Shown: positions 51,549 to 60,505, counted from the stretch's first letter. The stretch is DNA of 64,000 bases from Streptomyces sp. AM 4-1-1 (GCF_029167625.1 NZ_CP119145.1:2728001-2792000), one strand, 5' to 3'. Numbers and translations: made by a program. The notes: generated by a model not told the origin, from the sequence alone.

Positions 51549-51938
51549 CTACGAGGGCCGGCCGCCGTACGGCACGGTGATGAGTTCAAGACTGTGACCG
51601 ACGGGGTCCATGAAGTAGACGCCCCGACCGCCGTCGTTGTGGTTGATCGCGTCGGGGTACTGCCGGTGCGGGTCGGCGTAGTGCTCGACACCGCGCTCCT
51701 TGATCCGCGCGTACGCCGCGTCGAACTCCTCCTCGGACACCAGGAACGCGTAGTGCTGAGGGGTGATCCTGTCCGCCGGAATCGCGGCGAAGTCCAGGGT
51801 GACGCCGTTGCCCAGCTCGACCGCGACGAACGGTCCCCACTCGCCGGCGATCTCAAGACCCATCATCTCCGCGAAGAACTCCGCGGATTCCCGGTTGTCC
51901 CGGGCGTGGACGATCGTGTGGTTCAAATCAACTGACAA
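51549..51938 (-). CDS. VOC family protein (glyoxalase/bleomycin resistance-like)
   Basis: A 129-residue VOC domain protein with two beta-alpha-beta-beta-beta units: LNHTIVHARDNRESAEFFAEMMGLEI in the first, FAAIPADRITPQHYAFLVSEEEFDAAYARIKERG across the centre, and GRGVYFMDPVGHSLELIT at the end. His7-type and Glu residues could bind metal (HTIV, GHSLELI), as in glyoxalase and dioxygenase members. TTG 51938 was chosen because GGAGG lies six bases upstream and the fold begins right after. Substrate unknown. Confidence 0.87.
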   Translation of the reverse strand: MSVDLNHTIVHARDNRESAEFFAEMMGLEIAGEWGPFVAVELGNGVTLDFAAIPADRITPQHYAFLVSEEEFDAAYARIKERGVEHYADPHRQYPDAINHNDGGRGVYFMDPVGHSLELITVPYGGRPS

Positions 51939-52054
51939 GGAATGCCTCCGAGGGCATCTCTCGACACCTCCATGCCTCACCCAGCCGGTGACCGACACGC
52001 GATGTTGCCGTCAATCGTAGCCCCAGCTCCTCGGGCGGCCGATGGCCGGATGGA

Positions 52055-52408
52055 TCACCGATCCGTTCCGGCCACGGCGGCGGGGGCGGGGGCGGCGACG
52101 GGAGGGGCGGCGGGGGCGGCAACGGGGGCCGCCTGGAGCCGCCCGCCCCGGCTGTGCGCGACGCGCAGCACATCACGCAGCGACTCGGTGGTCCTGGTGA
52201 GGGCGAACCTCACGGCCGCCTCCCCCGCCGCCTCATCGGCCAGCACGGCCGAAGCACCACCCAACACATCACCCGCGCAGTCCAGTTGATCATCCTCCAC
52301 CTCGTCGGCCAGGACCGAGAGCCTGCTGTCGGGATCGTTCGTACTGAGATAGCAGGGCTTGCCCTCCGGACCGGGCCACGGAAGAAGGCGAAGCGGGAAT
52401 GCGGTCAT
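52055..52408 (-). CDS. Unknown small protein with Ala/Pro tail (117 aa)
   Basis: A protein of 117 residues from ATG 52408. PLRLLPWPGPEGKPCYLSTNDPDSRLSVLADEVED opens it, then a helical middle (VLADEAAGEAAVRFALTRTTESLRDVLRVAHSRGGRL), and the last 27 residues are Ala/Pro/Val repeats (APAAPPVAAPAP) that look disordered. I recognise this as a conserved small Streptomyces protein often next to DUF397/DUF5753 genes. It diverges from such a regulator here. The function is unknown. Confidence 0.75.
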   Translation of the reverse strand: MTAFPLRLLPWPGPEGKPCYLSTNDPDSRLSVLADEVEDDQLDCAGDVLGGASAVLADEAAGEAAVRFALTRTTESLRDVLRVAHSRGGRLQAAPVAAPAAPPVAAPAPAAVAGTDR

Positions 52409-52531
52409 ACCGAGTCAACTCCTGTCAAACACGGGCAATGATTACCGTTCGTGTCCCAATGATTACGCCGCCGCCCTACGCTCGGAAGAGACGCACGACT
52501 GCCCGCGTACGGGACAACGGAAGGGGCCGCG

Positions 52532-53359
52532 ATGACCGAAGAACCCGCAGGCTGTGACGAGGAGTCGGGGCGCGCAGCGCTGGGCGGCGCACTGCGGTAC
52601 CTACGGGGAAAGGCGGGGAAGTCCCTCGGGCAACTGGCCGAGGAGACGCGGTACGACAAGAGCTATCTGTACCGGCTGGAGGTGGGTCAGCGGCTGTCGA
52701 AGCTCGCCGTGATGGAGGACCTGGACCGCTACTACGGGTCGCAGGACCTGCTAGTGCAGTTGTGGAAAGTGGCAAGGCGTGAGGTCTTCAAGGACAAGTA
52801 CAAGGAGTTCATGCGGCTGGAACAGACCGCTCGGATCATGTACAAGTTCGCGTTGGGAATCCCCGGGCTGTTGCAGACCGAGGAAGTGGCTCGCGCACTG
52901 TTGTCGGGAAACCAGGAAACGGAGAGCGAAGCCGACCAGGTGGAGGAGCAGGTCATAGCGCGTCTAGGACGTCAGCAGTTGCTCCACCGCAACCCGGCGC
53001 CTTCCGCCCGGATCATCATGGACGAGTACGCGCTGCGCCGTCCGGTGGCTGACTCCGAGGCTTGGGAGGCACAACTGGAACACCTGATCGAGATGGCCGA
53101 GCTACCCATGGTCACGCTTCAGGTACTTCCTCTGTCGGCCGGGGCCCATCACCTGATGGACGGCTCGATGACCTTGCTGTGGCAGGAGGACGGAAGTGCC
53201 GCTGCCTACACGGAAGGCAATCGGTGTTCCGAGCTGATGGAAGATCCGACCGACGTCACACGTGCGCGTCTGTCCTACGATCGGCTGCGAGATCTGGCGC
53301 TGCCCCCGTCCGACTCCATCGCTTTCATCAGGGGCGTCCTGAAGGAGCACAGAGAATGA
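52532..53359 (+). CDS. Helix-turn-helix regulator with DUF5753 domain, second locus
   Basis: A 275-residue XRE-family regulator. HTH: ALGGALRYLRGKAGKSLGQLAEETRYDKSYLYRLEVGQRLSK (about 15-60). DUF5753: ALGIPGLLQTEEVARALLSG, RLGRQQLLHRNPAPS, VTLQVLPLSAGAHHLMDGSMTLLW. ATG 52532 follows GGAAGGGG. Its stop overlaps the first DUF397 start (ATGA), so translation is coupled to the downstream array. It likely controls its own operon and binds the DUF397 products. Confidence 0.93.
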   Translation: MTEEPAGCDEESGRAALGGALRYLRGKAGKSLGQLAEETRYDKSYLYRLEVGQRLSKLAVMEDLDRYYGSQDLLVQLWKVARREVFKDKYKEFMRLEQTARIMYKFALGIPGLLQTEEVARALLSGNQETESEADQVEEQVIARLGRQQLLHRNPAPSARIIMDEYALRRPVADSEAWEAQLEHLIEMAELPMVTLQVLPLSAGAHHLMDGSMTLLWQEDGSAAAYTEGNRCSELMEDPTDVTRARLSYDRLRDLALPPSDSIAFIRGVLKEHRE

Positions 53360-53562
53360 ACCGCAGGCCCGACCTCTCCACTACGTCCTGGCGCAAGTCG
53401 AGTTATAGCGACGGTGGCGACAACAACTGCGTCGAGATCGCTGACAACTACCCCGGCCTCGTCCCCGTACGCGACAGCAAGGCCCCCACCGGACCCGCAC
53501 TCATCGTCCACGCCGACGCCTGGGCTGCATTCATCGCCGACGTACGAAGGACAGCGCTTTGA
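53356..53562 (+). CDS. DUF397 protein, array copy 1
   Basis: A 68-residue protein, ATG 53356 overlapping the regulator's TGA. DUF397 core: WRKSSYSDGGDNNCVEIADNYPGLVPVRDSKAP, ending WAAFIADVRRTAL. It is the first of four overlapping paralogues about 195 bp apart. Confidence 0.93.
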   Translation: MNRRPDLSTTSWRKSSYSDGGDNNCVEIADNYPGLVPVRDSKAPTGPALIVHADAWAAFIADVRRTAL

Positions 53563-53756
53563 CCGGACTCACCCACACCTCCTGGCGCAAGTCGAGCCAC
53601 AGCGACGGCGGTGGCACCAACTGCGTCGAGATCGCCGACAACTACCCCGGCCTCGTCCCCGTACGCGACAGCAAGGCCCCCACCGGACCCGCACTCGTCA
53701 TCCACGCCGACGCCTGGAACTCCTTCATCGACGACGTACGAAGGACAGCGCTTTGA
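53559..53756 (+). CDS. DUF397 protein, array copy 2
   Basis: 65 residues, TTG 53559 overlapping the copy 1 stop (TTGA). Core WRKSSHSDGGGTNCVEIADNYPGLVPVRDSKAP with end WNSFIDDVRRTAL. Nearly the same protein as copy 1 at the DNA level after the first 20 codons. Confidence 0.93.
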   Translation: MTGLTHTSWRKSSHSDGGGTNCVEIADNYPGLVPVRDSKAPTGPALVIHADAWNSFIDDVRRTAL

Positions 53757-53950
53757 CCGATCTCTCCGCCGCCGCATGGCGCAGGTCCAGCTACAGCGAC
53801 GGCGGCCTCAACAACTGCGTCGAGGTTGCCGACAACTTCCCCGGTCTCATTCCCGTACGCGACAGCAAGGCCCCCGCTGGGCCAGCGCTCATGGTCCGCG
53901 CTGACGCCTGGGCCGCGTTCATCGAAGGCGTACGGAGGGAGGCTCCGTGA
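53753..53950 (+). CDS. DUF397 protein, array copy 3
   Basis: 65 residues, TTG 53753 overlapping the copy 2 stop (TTGA). The core is the most divergent: WRRSSYSDGGLNNCVEVADNFPGLIPVRDSKAPAG, ending WAAFIEGVRREAP. This suggests copies 1, 2 and 4 have been homogenised more recently. Confidence 0.92.
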   Translation: MTDLSAAAWRRSSYSDGGLNNCVEVADNFPGLIPVRDSKAPAGPALMVRADAWAAFIEGVRREAP

Positions 53951-54138
53951 CCGATCTTTCTGCCGCTGCATGGCGCAAGTCGAGTTACAGCGACGGCGGC
54001 GACACCAACTGCGTCGAGATCGCCGACAACTACCCCGGTCTCGTCCCCGTACGCGACAGCAAGGCCCCCACCGGACCCGCACTCGTCATCCACGCCGACG
54101 CCTGGAACTCCTTCATCGCGTTCATCGGCAGTCACTGA
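53947..54138 (+). CDS. DUF397 protein, array copy 4
   Basis: 63 residues, GTG 53947 overlapping the copy 3 stop (GTGA). Core WRKSSYSDGGDTNCVEIADNYPGLVPVRDSKAP, ending NSFIAFIGSH. The last ten residues differ because the duplication ends here. A terminator at 54155 closes the operon. Confidence 0.93.
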   Translation: MTDLSAAAWRKSSYSDGGDTNCVEIADNYPGLVPVRDSKAPTGPALVIHADAWNSFIAFIGSH

Positions 54139-54154
54139 GCCCCGCGTCGATCAG

Positions 54155-54189
54155 TTCCGGGCCGTCCGCCTCACGCGGGCGGCCCGGAA
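54155..54189. terminator. Terminator of DUF5753/DUF397 operon and convergent IPT gene
   Basis: TTCCGGGCCGTCCGC (54155-54169) pairs with GCGGGCGGCCCGGAA (54175-54189) with a single mismatch and a 5-base loop. It is central between two convergent stops, so it may act in both directions. Confidence 0.85.
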
Positions 54190-54239
54190 CACCTCGCACG
54201 GAGCTGACGTCCGAGACGTGTGCCACCGTGGGCACGAGG

Positions 54240-55271
54240 TCACGAGGTATAGGTGTACGTCACCGGCGCGCTGGTGCCCCCGGCCGTTGCCACCGTGATG
54301 TCCACCGGCCCGGGGTGGTCGGCTGCCGGTGCGGTGGCCGTGCACAGTTGTGGACCGCACGAGAAGTGCGGGGCCCGCGTGCCGTCGAAGGCCACGGTGC
54401 CGGAGGCGAGGTGCTGACCGGTGATGACGATCTCGGTGCCGCCCGCGACCGGTCCGCCCGGAGTGCTTCCGGAGAGGACCGGGGCCGGAAGGGACGGCGG
54501 GGCGCCGGTGTAGTCGAACGTCACCGGGGCCGGGTCGGACACCCCACCAGGCCCGACCACGGTGATGGCCGCACTGCCCGAACCGCCCGGCGTGGTCACC
54601 GTGCAGGTGGTAGGGGTGCAGGTGCCGGGGGCCGGGACTCCGTCGATCAGCACCATGGCGTCGACCAACCAGGTCCCGGTGATGGTCACGGGTGTTCCGC
54701 CCGCACCCGGGCCGGTGGTGGTGTCCACCGTGCTGATCTCAGGTCTGCCGCCGCCGATGGTCGGCGGCTGCAATCCGCCGTAGGGGCCGAGGGCGTAGGT
54801 GCGGATGTGCGCGGTCGGGTACGGGTCGTTCGCGTTCGCCACCGTGGCGGTGATCGCGCCGGTGACGGGGCCGGTCCCCAACGCGGTGACAGGTATCTCC
54901 ATGAACTCCTCGCGGCCGGCCCGGCGGTTGCCGAGGAGGACGGCCTCCACGCGCCGGCCGTCCGGCGACACGGTCTGGGTGAAGGTGTAGTCGTGCGGCG
55001 CGGAGTCGAAGATCGCGCCGCTGGTCGTGACTCCCGGCGGCAGATCGACGGTGAAGTGGGTGGGTCCGGCAAGGTCCTCCGTATCTCCGGAGGTCCAGAT
55101 CACCGAGAACACGCCGGCCCGGTTCTGCTCGGTGGGGTAATCCCCGCCCAGGGTCAGGAAGACGCGCTGGCCCGGCACGGGTGCCGCCGAGGCGGGGGTC
55201 GTCATTCCGGCGGTGGTCACGGACAGGACTGCGGCGAGGCCGACTCCGGCCAATCGAGTGAGCATGGACAT
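54240..55271 (-). CDS. Secreted IPT/TIG-domain protein
   Basis: A 343-residue exported protein. Signal peptide: MSMLTRLAGVGLAAVLSVTT followed by ASA-AP cleavage region. The N-terminal 130 residues form a beta domain (VFLTLGGDYPTEQNRAGVFSVIW, FTQTVSPDGRRVEAVLL). Two IPT/TIG Ig-like repeats follow, around 165-255 (GTPVTITGTWLVDAMVLIDG) and 262-343 (GTEIVITGQHLASGTVAFDG), each with a Cys pair. Such proteins are usually cell-surface or secreted adhesins or carbohydrate-associated proteins. ATG 55271. Confidence 0.85.
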   Translation of the reverse strand: MSMLTRLAGVGLAAVLSVTTAGMTTPASAAPVPGQRVFLTLGGDYPTEQNRAGVFSVIWTSGDTEDLAGPTHFTVDLPPGVTTSGAIFDSAPHDYTFTQTVSPDGRRVEAVLLGNRRAGREEFMEIPVTALGTGPVTGAITATVANANDPYPTAHIRTYALGPYGGLQPPTIGGGRPEISTVDTTTGPGAGGTPVTITGTWLVDAMVLIDGVPAPGTCTPTTCTVTTPGGSGSAAITVVGPGGVSDPAPVTFDYTGAPPSLPAPVLSGSTPGGPVAGGTEIVITGQHLASGTVAFDGTRAPHFSCGPQLCTATAPAADHPGPVDITVATAGGTSAPVTYTYTS

Positions 55272-55860
55272 GCGGATATCCTCCCGGACGTCCGCCGCTC
55301 CGGACACGGGCTGACCCCAATTCACCCTAGGATCAACGCAATTGGAGCGATTCGGTACGTGGAGCCCGGCTCCGCCCGGCCACCGGAGAAGCATCCCGGG
55401 CTACCCCTCTGCGCGGCCGTTGCTGAGCAACTCGGCCCGCAGGAAATCCCGTTCGTGTCCGAGTACTGGCTTGGTCTAGACCAGGCGGGGTACGCTTCCG
55501 TCGCGCCCATGACAGCCCGTGGCCATGGAGCACCCCTTGACATGCTCATGCCTGTCGTGCCTTAGGGCGGGCGGGCACGACCCCCACAGGAGTTGTCATG
55601 AAGAGCCAAGAAGATACCTGCGTGGACGTGAATCCGAGCTGACGCGGTGCCGCACCATCCGGCCATGCCGGGGCTGCGGTGCCGCACCATCCGGCCCTGC
55701 CGGGGCGAACCGGATGTCAGGGCCGACCGGTGTCCCGGCGCCCGGAGCGGACGGTGCGCCACCCGCTCCGGGCGCCGGGTGCCTCCTCCTCCCGGCCGCC
55801 GGGCGGCCGGGAACCTTCAGACGACCGCATGCGAGCACGTGCGAAAGGGTGGGTACGGCG
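55272..55860. other. Intergenic region with a possible gene remnant and a direct repeat
   Basis: The frame 55345-55565 (+) reads PGLPLCAAVAEQLGPQEIPF and later YWLGLDQAGYASVAPMTARG, with good amino acid composition but no start, so it may be the end of a lost gene. A 32-bp direct repeat (GCGGTGCCGCACCATCCGGC) occurs twice at about 55643-55705. A 14-codon frame at 55598 with an AGGAG site is too short to judge. No complete gene. Confidence 0.4.
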
Positions 55861-56403
55861 ATGGAGAGAGTCGGCGAGCGAAGCCCGCGCCCTGCTCGGG
55901 GACTCGCCCCGGAGCGAACCGAGGACGACGGGCGGGCTCCCCGGACCACCCGGGCCACTCTGGCGGCCCGGTCTCTGGCCGCCCGGGTCCAGGTGCGCGG
56001 CCCGGGGCTCCTCAGGGTCAGCGTGGGCGCGGTGTTCCTCTGGTTCGGCGTCCTCAAGTTCTTCCCCGCGGCCAGCCCCGCCGAGGGGGTCGCCGTCCGG
56101 GCCGCGACGAAGCTCACCTTCGGTCTGCTGCCGCCGGACGTGGCGCTACGGGTCCTGGCGACGGCCGAGACGGCCATCGGCCTCGGCCTCGTCACGGGAG
56201 TGCTGCTCCGCCTGGCCCTGTTGGGGTTCTTCGCTCACATGGCCGGAGTCTTCTCCGCGCTCCTGCTGCTCCCGGGGGAGATGTGGCAGGGAAGCGTGCT
56301 GGTCCCCACCCTGGAGGGTCAGTACGTCATCAAGAACGTCGTCCTGATCGCGGCCTGTCTCGTGGTGGCGGCCGACGAATGGGGCCGGGCGGCGCCGCCG
56401 TGA
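55861..56403 (+). CDS. DoxX-like membrane protein
   Basis: A 180-residue protein. After a 45-residue polar N-terminus come four hydrophobic helices: LRVSVGAVFLWFGVLKFFPA, VLATAETAIGLGLVTGVLL, GFFAHMAGVFSALLLLPG and YVIKNVVLIAACLVVAADEW. The FWFGxLKF-like start and the KN motif in helix 4 are typical of DoxX/DoxD family proteins, which occur in redox and quinone-linked membrane complexes. ATG 55861. No partner is adjacent. Confidence 0.85.
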   Translation: MERVGERSPRPARGLAPERTEDDGRAPRTTRATLAARSLAARVQVRGPGLLRVSVGAVFLWFGVLKFFPAASPAEGVAVRAATKLTFGLLPPDVALRVLATAETAIGLGLVTGVLLRLALLGFFAHMAGVFSALLLLPGEMWQGSVLVPTLEGQYVIKNVVLIAACLVVAADEWGRAAPP

Positions 56404-56585
56404 GGACGTCCGGGGCAGCGGAGCGCGCCGACCGCGGCGCGGTGGCCCGTCTCGAACACCCCACGAGATCCCCGTTCGGGAGGCGTTGCCACGAGGACGC
56501 TGCCGTCACGACCGCCTGCCAGGTCCCCCGACAGCCGTCCCGCCAGTAGACCGACCCACCGGTCACCACATCGAGATGAGGAACC

Positions 56586-57359
56586 ATGAACCGACACAAA
56601 GCCACCGCCCACGCGATCGCCGTGACCCTGCTCGCCACCGGCCTCGCCGCCGCCCCGGCAGCCGCCGCCACCGCCGCCACCGGGGCGAAGGCCCGCGTCG
56701 GCGCCAACTGGGCGACCCAGTCGATCGTCTTCACCGCCGCCCCAGGACAGGCCAACGACCTCCACGTGGTTCCCATGGAAATCGGCTCCGAGGTCCGGCG
56801 GGTCGGCTTCCGCGACGTGGTCCCGATCGAACCCGGTGACCACTGCGCGTACCTCGAACCCGGGGACGAGACCTTCGTCTACTGCGAACTGCCCACCGGC
56901 AGTGCCCGCCCGGACAGGATCGATGTCTTCCTCGGCGACCGCGACGACAAGATCGTCACCAGCGATCCCGGCGTCGCCACCGTCAGCGGCGGCCCCGGCG
57001 ACGACGAACTGCACGCCCACTCCGCGCACACGGTGCGGGGCGACGCGGGGAACGACATGGTCATGGGGCGCGTGGTCCTGGACGGCGGCGACGGCATGGA
57101 CCACCTGATGGGCGACGACAACGACCAGCAGCTGTGGGGTGGCCGGGGCGACGACATGATCGAGGCGTACGGCGGTGCGGACATCGTGTACGCCGGGCCG
57201 GGCAACGACCACGTCATGGGCGGGGACGGCCGCGACATCATCCTCGGCGGCCCCGGCGACGACATGCTGTACGGCGAGGGCGGCGACGACCTGGTCAGCG
57301 GCGGCCCCGGGAAGGACGTCGTCGACGGCGGACCGGGCCGCAACATCGTCCTCCAGTAG
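56586..57359 (+). CDS. Secreted calcium-binding RTX-repeat protein
   Basis: A 257-residue exported protein. Signal peptide with AIAVTLLATGLAAAPAAAATA. A 90-residue N-terminal part is followed from about 125 by nine or so GGxGxD nonapeptide-like repeats (GGPGDDEL, GDAGNDMV, GGDGMDHL, GGRGDDMI, GGADIVY, GGDGRDI, GGPGDDML, GGDDLVSGG) which bind Ca2+ and fold into a beta roll outside the cell. No lytic or catalytic domain is present. ATG 56586. Function: likely surface or secreted structural protein. Confidence 0.92.
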   Translation: MNRHKATAHAIAVTLLATGLAAAPAAAATAATGAKARVGANWATQSIVFTAAPGQANDLHVVPMEIGSEVRRVGFRDVVPIEPGDHCAYLEPGDETFVYCELPTGSARPDRIDVFLGDRDDKIVTSDPGVATVSGGPGDDELHAHSAHTVRGDAGNDMVMGRVVLDGGDGMDHLMGDDNDQQLWGGRGDDMIEAYGGADIVYAGPGNDHVMGGDGRDIILGGPGDDMLYGEGGDDLVSGGPGKDVVDGGPGRNIVLQ

Positions 57360-57523
57360 GTGCCCCGGGCCCTCCAGGCCCCGGAGGCTCTGTCCCGTAG
57401 CACCGAGTTGCGGCAGCACCAACCGGACATCGCCGTATCCTCATGGACCACCGCGCCCCTTTCCAGCCCCACGCACCGGCGGCTCACGCCGTCGGCCCGG
57501 GGCGTCCGGCAACGGAGAAACCA

Positions 57524-57815
57524 TATGCATTGCGACAACGTCCTCGTCACCTTCGAGCGGGAGGGCTCGCGCGTCCGCGCATGGATCAGCACGTGGTCCT
57601 TCCCACCTACGGCTTCCGAACAGGACCACCGGTAGCCACCCTCACCGCTGCCCTGCGGCAGCGCGGCCTGGCGTGCACAGTCGAGACAGCCTCAGCAACT
57701 ACATCGTCCACGCCGAGCCTTCCGACGGCAGTTCGCTGATCATCTCGCCACCGCAGGAGCCACCCTCCGAACACCCCGCGTCCCCCGAGAGTTGGATGGT
57801 GTCAGTAGAAGGTCA
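57524..57815 (+). pseudogene. Frameshifted remnant of a conserved small protein
   Basis: ATG 57524 with GGAGAAAC upstream begins MHCDNVLVTFEREGS in one frame. The next frame continues LPTYGFRTGPPVATLTAALRQRG, and a third frame reads DSLSNYIVHAEPSDGSSLII and then EPPSEHPASPESWMVS. The second jump is a single base change in GTCGAGACAGC. Together they make one sensible protein of about 90 residues that needs two frame corrections. It ends at the convergent MFS stop. Confidence 0.55.
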
Positions 57816-59177
57816 GTTGGCCGGGCGTTCCTGCCCCTCGACGGCGCTGGCCGGGTGCAACGGCGTTCGGGTCAAACCTTGATGGTCTTGCTTGCCGAAG
57901 CTGGACCACAGCGTGGCCGTGAGGAGGAGCAGGACACCGAAGGCAAGGTAGACGGCCTTTCCTCCGAGGTGGTCGAAGAGGAAGCCGGTGACCAGGATCG
58001 CTGCGGCGCTGACGATCCGAATGAGAGCATCGAGGAGTCCGTACCAGGTGCCAAGGAGTGTCGAGGGTGCGCTTAGCTGGATGAGGAGTCCGGCTGAGCG
58101 GAGATAGACGGTGAAGCCGAGGCCGAAGAGGATCAGGCCGACCGCGAGAATCCACTGGTTTTGGCCGAGGAGCGCGGCTGTGAGTGTGCCGGCGCCGGCG
58201 AGGGCAGGGGCCCAGCGGAGGCTGGTGTGGATGCCGTCGGGTCCGGCTCTGGCGACGAGGAGACCGCCGATGATCGCGCCGATGGTCGAGAAGGCTAAGA
58301 AGGAGCCTGCGCGAGCCGGTGACATGTCGAGGGTTTCGCGCATCATTGGGAGCAGGGAGAGGATGACGGTGGAGAGGGCAAGCACCGTCAGTGCGTGAAA
58401 GATGGTGAACCGGCGCCAGGCCTTGCTGTTGTTGATCGTTCTTGCCACCGTGCGGCGGGACGGGAGGTTAGCTGGTGTCTCGTCCTGCTCGGCTGGTATG
58501 GCTTCCTCGTCTGCCGCGTCGGCGGTGTCCTGCGGTGTCGTGGCGGGCCTGCGGGCGGCGACTGCGATAAAGACGACGAAGACCGCAAGGGCGAGTACCT
58601 GGAGGCTGGCAGCGACCAGGAGTGCGCGTGAGCCGGGCATCAGGGTGATGACGAGGCCGGCAACGACGGGTGAGAGCAGTTCGCTGGCCGATCGGATGGT
58701 TCCGGCGATGCCCTGTACGCGGACGAGGCTCGTGGCGTCGAGGACTCTTGGCAGGAGGACGAACAGCGCCATTTCCCCAATGTGGTGGACGAGGTCGACC
58801 GTTGCGGCCGCGACGACGATGGCCCAGAGGTGGGAGGAGAGGAACGTCGAACCGAGCCCGATGAGAGCGAAGACGCCGATCTTGATCAGGTATGACGCGA
58901 CCAGGACTGTCTTCGGGTTGCCCCGGTCCAGGAGGGGGCCGGCTGCGATGGAGGCGACGACCTCGACGCCGTAGCCCACGCAGTAGACCAGGCCGACGGT
59001 GCTGACCAGTCCTGTCAGGTCCAGTGCCAGGTTGGCGAACGCGATGTCGTAGATGCCTTCGCTCATCGAGCGGGTCAGGACGAGGACGGCGAACACGGCG
59101 ATCAGCAGGATCAGCCATCGTGACGCGACGGGCAGTGAGATGGATCTGGTCGCTGGCTTCTGGTTGGTTGTGGTCAC
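57813..59177 (-). CDS. MFS transporter
   Basis: A 454-residue transporter with 12 helices. The first helices contain [28 protein letters not shown] and the loop [13 protein letters not shown]; a charged central loop ([19 protein letters not shown]) separates the two halves; [38 protein letters not shown] lies in the second half. It is MFS-type with EntS-like features. The GTG 59177 start overlaps the previous stop (GTGA). GC content here is lower than in flanking genes, which fits recent acquisition of this segment. Confidence 0.85.
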
Positions 59178-59464
59178 TGGTAGGCCAGCTCTCGCACAAT
59201 ATTGTCCGCGAGCGCAGCACCGGGTGCGTCGAAGGTCGGGTGTGGTCCGCTGTCGGGCACCCGGACGAAGAGTTGCGGCATCCGTGCGGTCGCGTCGTGA
59301 ACCTCGTACTCGACCCGGTAGTGAAGCGTTCCACGGCCGCGAGCCCGCATGAGGACACCCGGCTCGATCGTGAGTACCACTCGCGGGTCCCGTGGGAAGG
59401 GAAGCACCTGCATGGCTCCGAAGGTCGCGACGTCTGCGCGGCGGTCGATGAGTTGCAGTTCCAT
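59174..59464 (-). CDS. Unknown protein coupled to MFS gene (start uncertain, possibly truncated)
   Basis: The 96 residues from ATG 59464 read [26 protein letters not shown], then [47 protein letters not shown], a beta-rich domain. The stop overlaps the MFS start, so the two are translationally coupled. Upstream in-frame codons ([12 protein letters not shown]) also look coding but reach the sigma-factor fragment at 59507, where coding quality vanishes; the 5' part may be deleted. No family recognised. Confidence 0.55.
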
Positions 59465-59506
59465 CTCGGGATTGTCGTACAGAAGAGGTGACAGAGTGAG
59501 ATTGGG

Positions 59507-59680
59507 ATGTGCGCTGAAATCCTGCGGCAGCGCCGGGTGCTGATCATGTGTGACGTCCAAGGCTTGGCAGGAAGCGCCGTGGCCAGGTCCCTCGGGCTCA
59601 GCACAGCCACGATGAAGTCCCGGCTGCACCGGGCCCGAGCCGCCCTGCGCACCGACCTGACCCCTCGGAACGAAAGCACA
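59507..59680 (+). pseudogene. Sigma-70 region 4 fragment of an ECF sigma factor
   Basis: In the + strand, [44 protein letters not shown] is an unmistakable sigma region 4.2 helix-turn-helix, but nothing resembling region 2 precedes it and the frame begins at the junction with the MFS-linked gene. It is a remnant left by deletion or rearrangement rather than a functional sigma factor. Confidence 0.72.
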
Positions 59681-60154
59681 GCGATAACGGAAGCGACGTC
59701 CGGCGCCGGTGGGCCGACGGTATGCGGCTTGTGGCGGCCGACGCGCGAGCGCACCGGGAAGGTGGGTGGCAGGGCCGGATCGGTCCCCGGCAGCACGATC
59801 CACGCGCGGGTGTTGTCCACCGGCGCGACGTCCACCCGAGGCGTCCGGCCGAGGCCGTTCGACGCAGCGGCACCCCACCCCGCAGAGCCGGAGCAGTCTG
59901 GCTTGATCAGAATGGCGCGAACGGTAAACCACAATTCAACATGGCCACGATCACAAAGACCGCAGGCTGGTTAATTCACCTGACCAGACCACATATGAGA
60001 ATTAACGGAATCAAGACCTCCGAATATATTTTCACTCTCTCCGAGCAGTCGCCAATGATCACCTCTATCGTCATGCGCAGGGCACTCCCCCGGAGCACCG
60101 AGCACCCGCACCGGAGGGGGCTTCCTTCCTGTCGGCATCTCCGAGGAGCATTCA
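59681..60154. other. Mixed intergenic region, AT-rich near 59925-60080
   Basis: Left part is GC-rich noncoding. From 59925 base composition drops (AATTCACC, CATATGAGAATTAACGG, CCGAATATATTTTCACTC), unusual for this genome and suggesting a regulatory region or a recently acquired piece. No gene seen. The promoter of the small secreted protein gene should be here. Confidence 0.45.
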
Positions 60155-60505
60155 GTGAACGTACGCAAAAAGCGCACCGCCCTCCTGACCGCTGCCGCAG
60201 CCGGGATACTGGCGAGTGGCGCGATGACCGCAACTCCCGCGCAGGCCGACACCACATGCAACAGCGGGCGGCTCTGTCTGATCGAGTCGAGTGGCAACAT
60301 CAGGAACATTGACCCCGACATCGTCATCCCGGCTTGCAGCGTCGGTACCGTGTGGATCAGCGGCATCGATACGGCTCGCAACCGCTCCAACCGCGCATTC
60401 AGCGTGTGGGGCTCCAACGGGGCGTCTTTGAGCAGGCTCGATCCGGGCGAGACCATCGACTACACCCCCAGCGCATCATACAGATTCTGCAGGTGGGGGC
60501 TGTAA
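60155..60505 (+). CDS. Small secreted cysteine-containing protein (116 aa)
   Basis: GTG 60155 follows GGAGCATTCA. Signal peptide: VRKKRTALLTAAAAGILASG, cleavage likely after PAQA. The mature part (about 84 residues) begins DTTCNSGRLCLIESSGN and ends ASYRFCRWGL, with four Cys (CNSGRLC, IPAC, FC) that could form two disulfides. The CxSGxLCL start resembles small secreted peptidase-inhibitor-like proteins, but I would not name it. AT-rich upstream DNA suggests regulated or recently acquired expression. Confidence 0.75.
   Translation: MNVRKKRTALLTAAAAGILASGAMTATPAQADTTCNSGRLCLIESSGNIRNIDPDIVIPACSVGTVWISGIDTARNRSNRAFSVWGSNGASLSRLDPGETIDYTPSASYRFCRWGL

Noticed and set aside
55598..55642. 14-codon frame with an AGGAG ribosome site (MKSQEDTCVDVNPS).
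   Set aside because: Too short and unsupported by homology or context; chance is likely.
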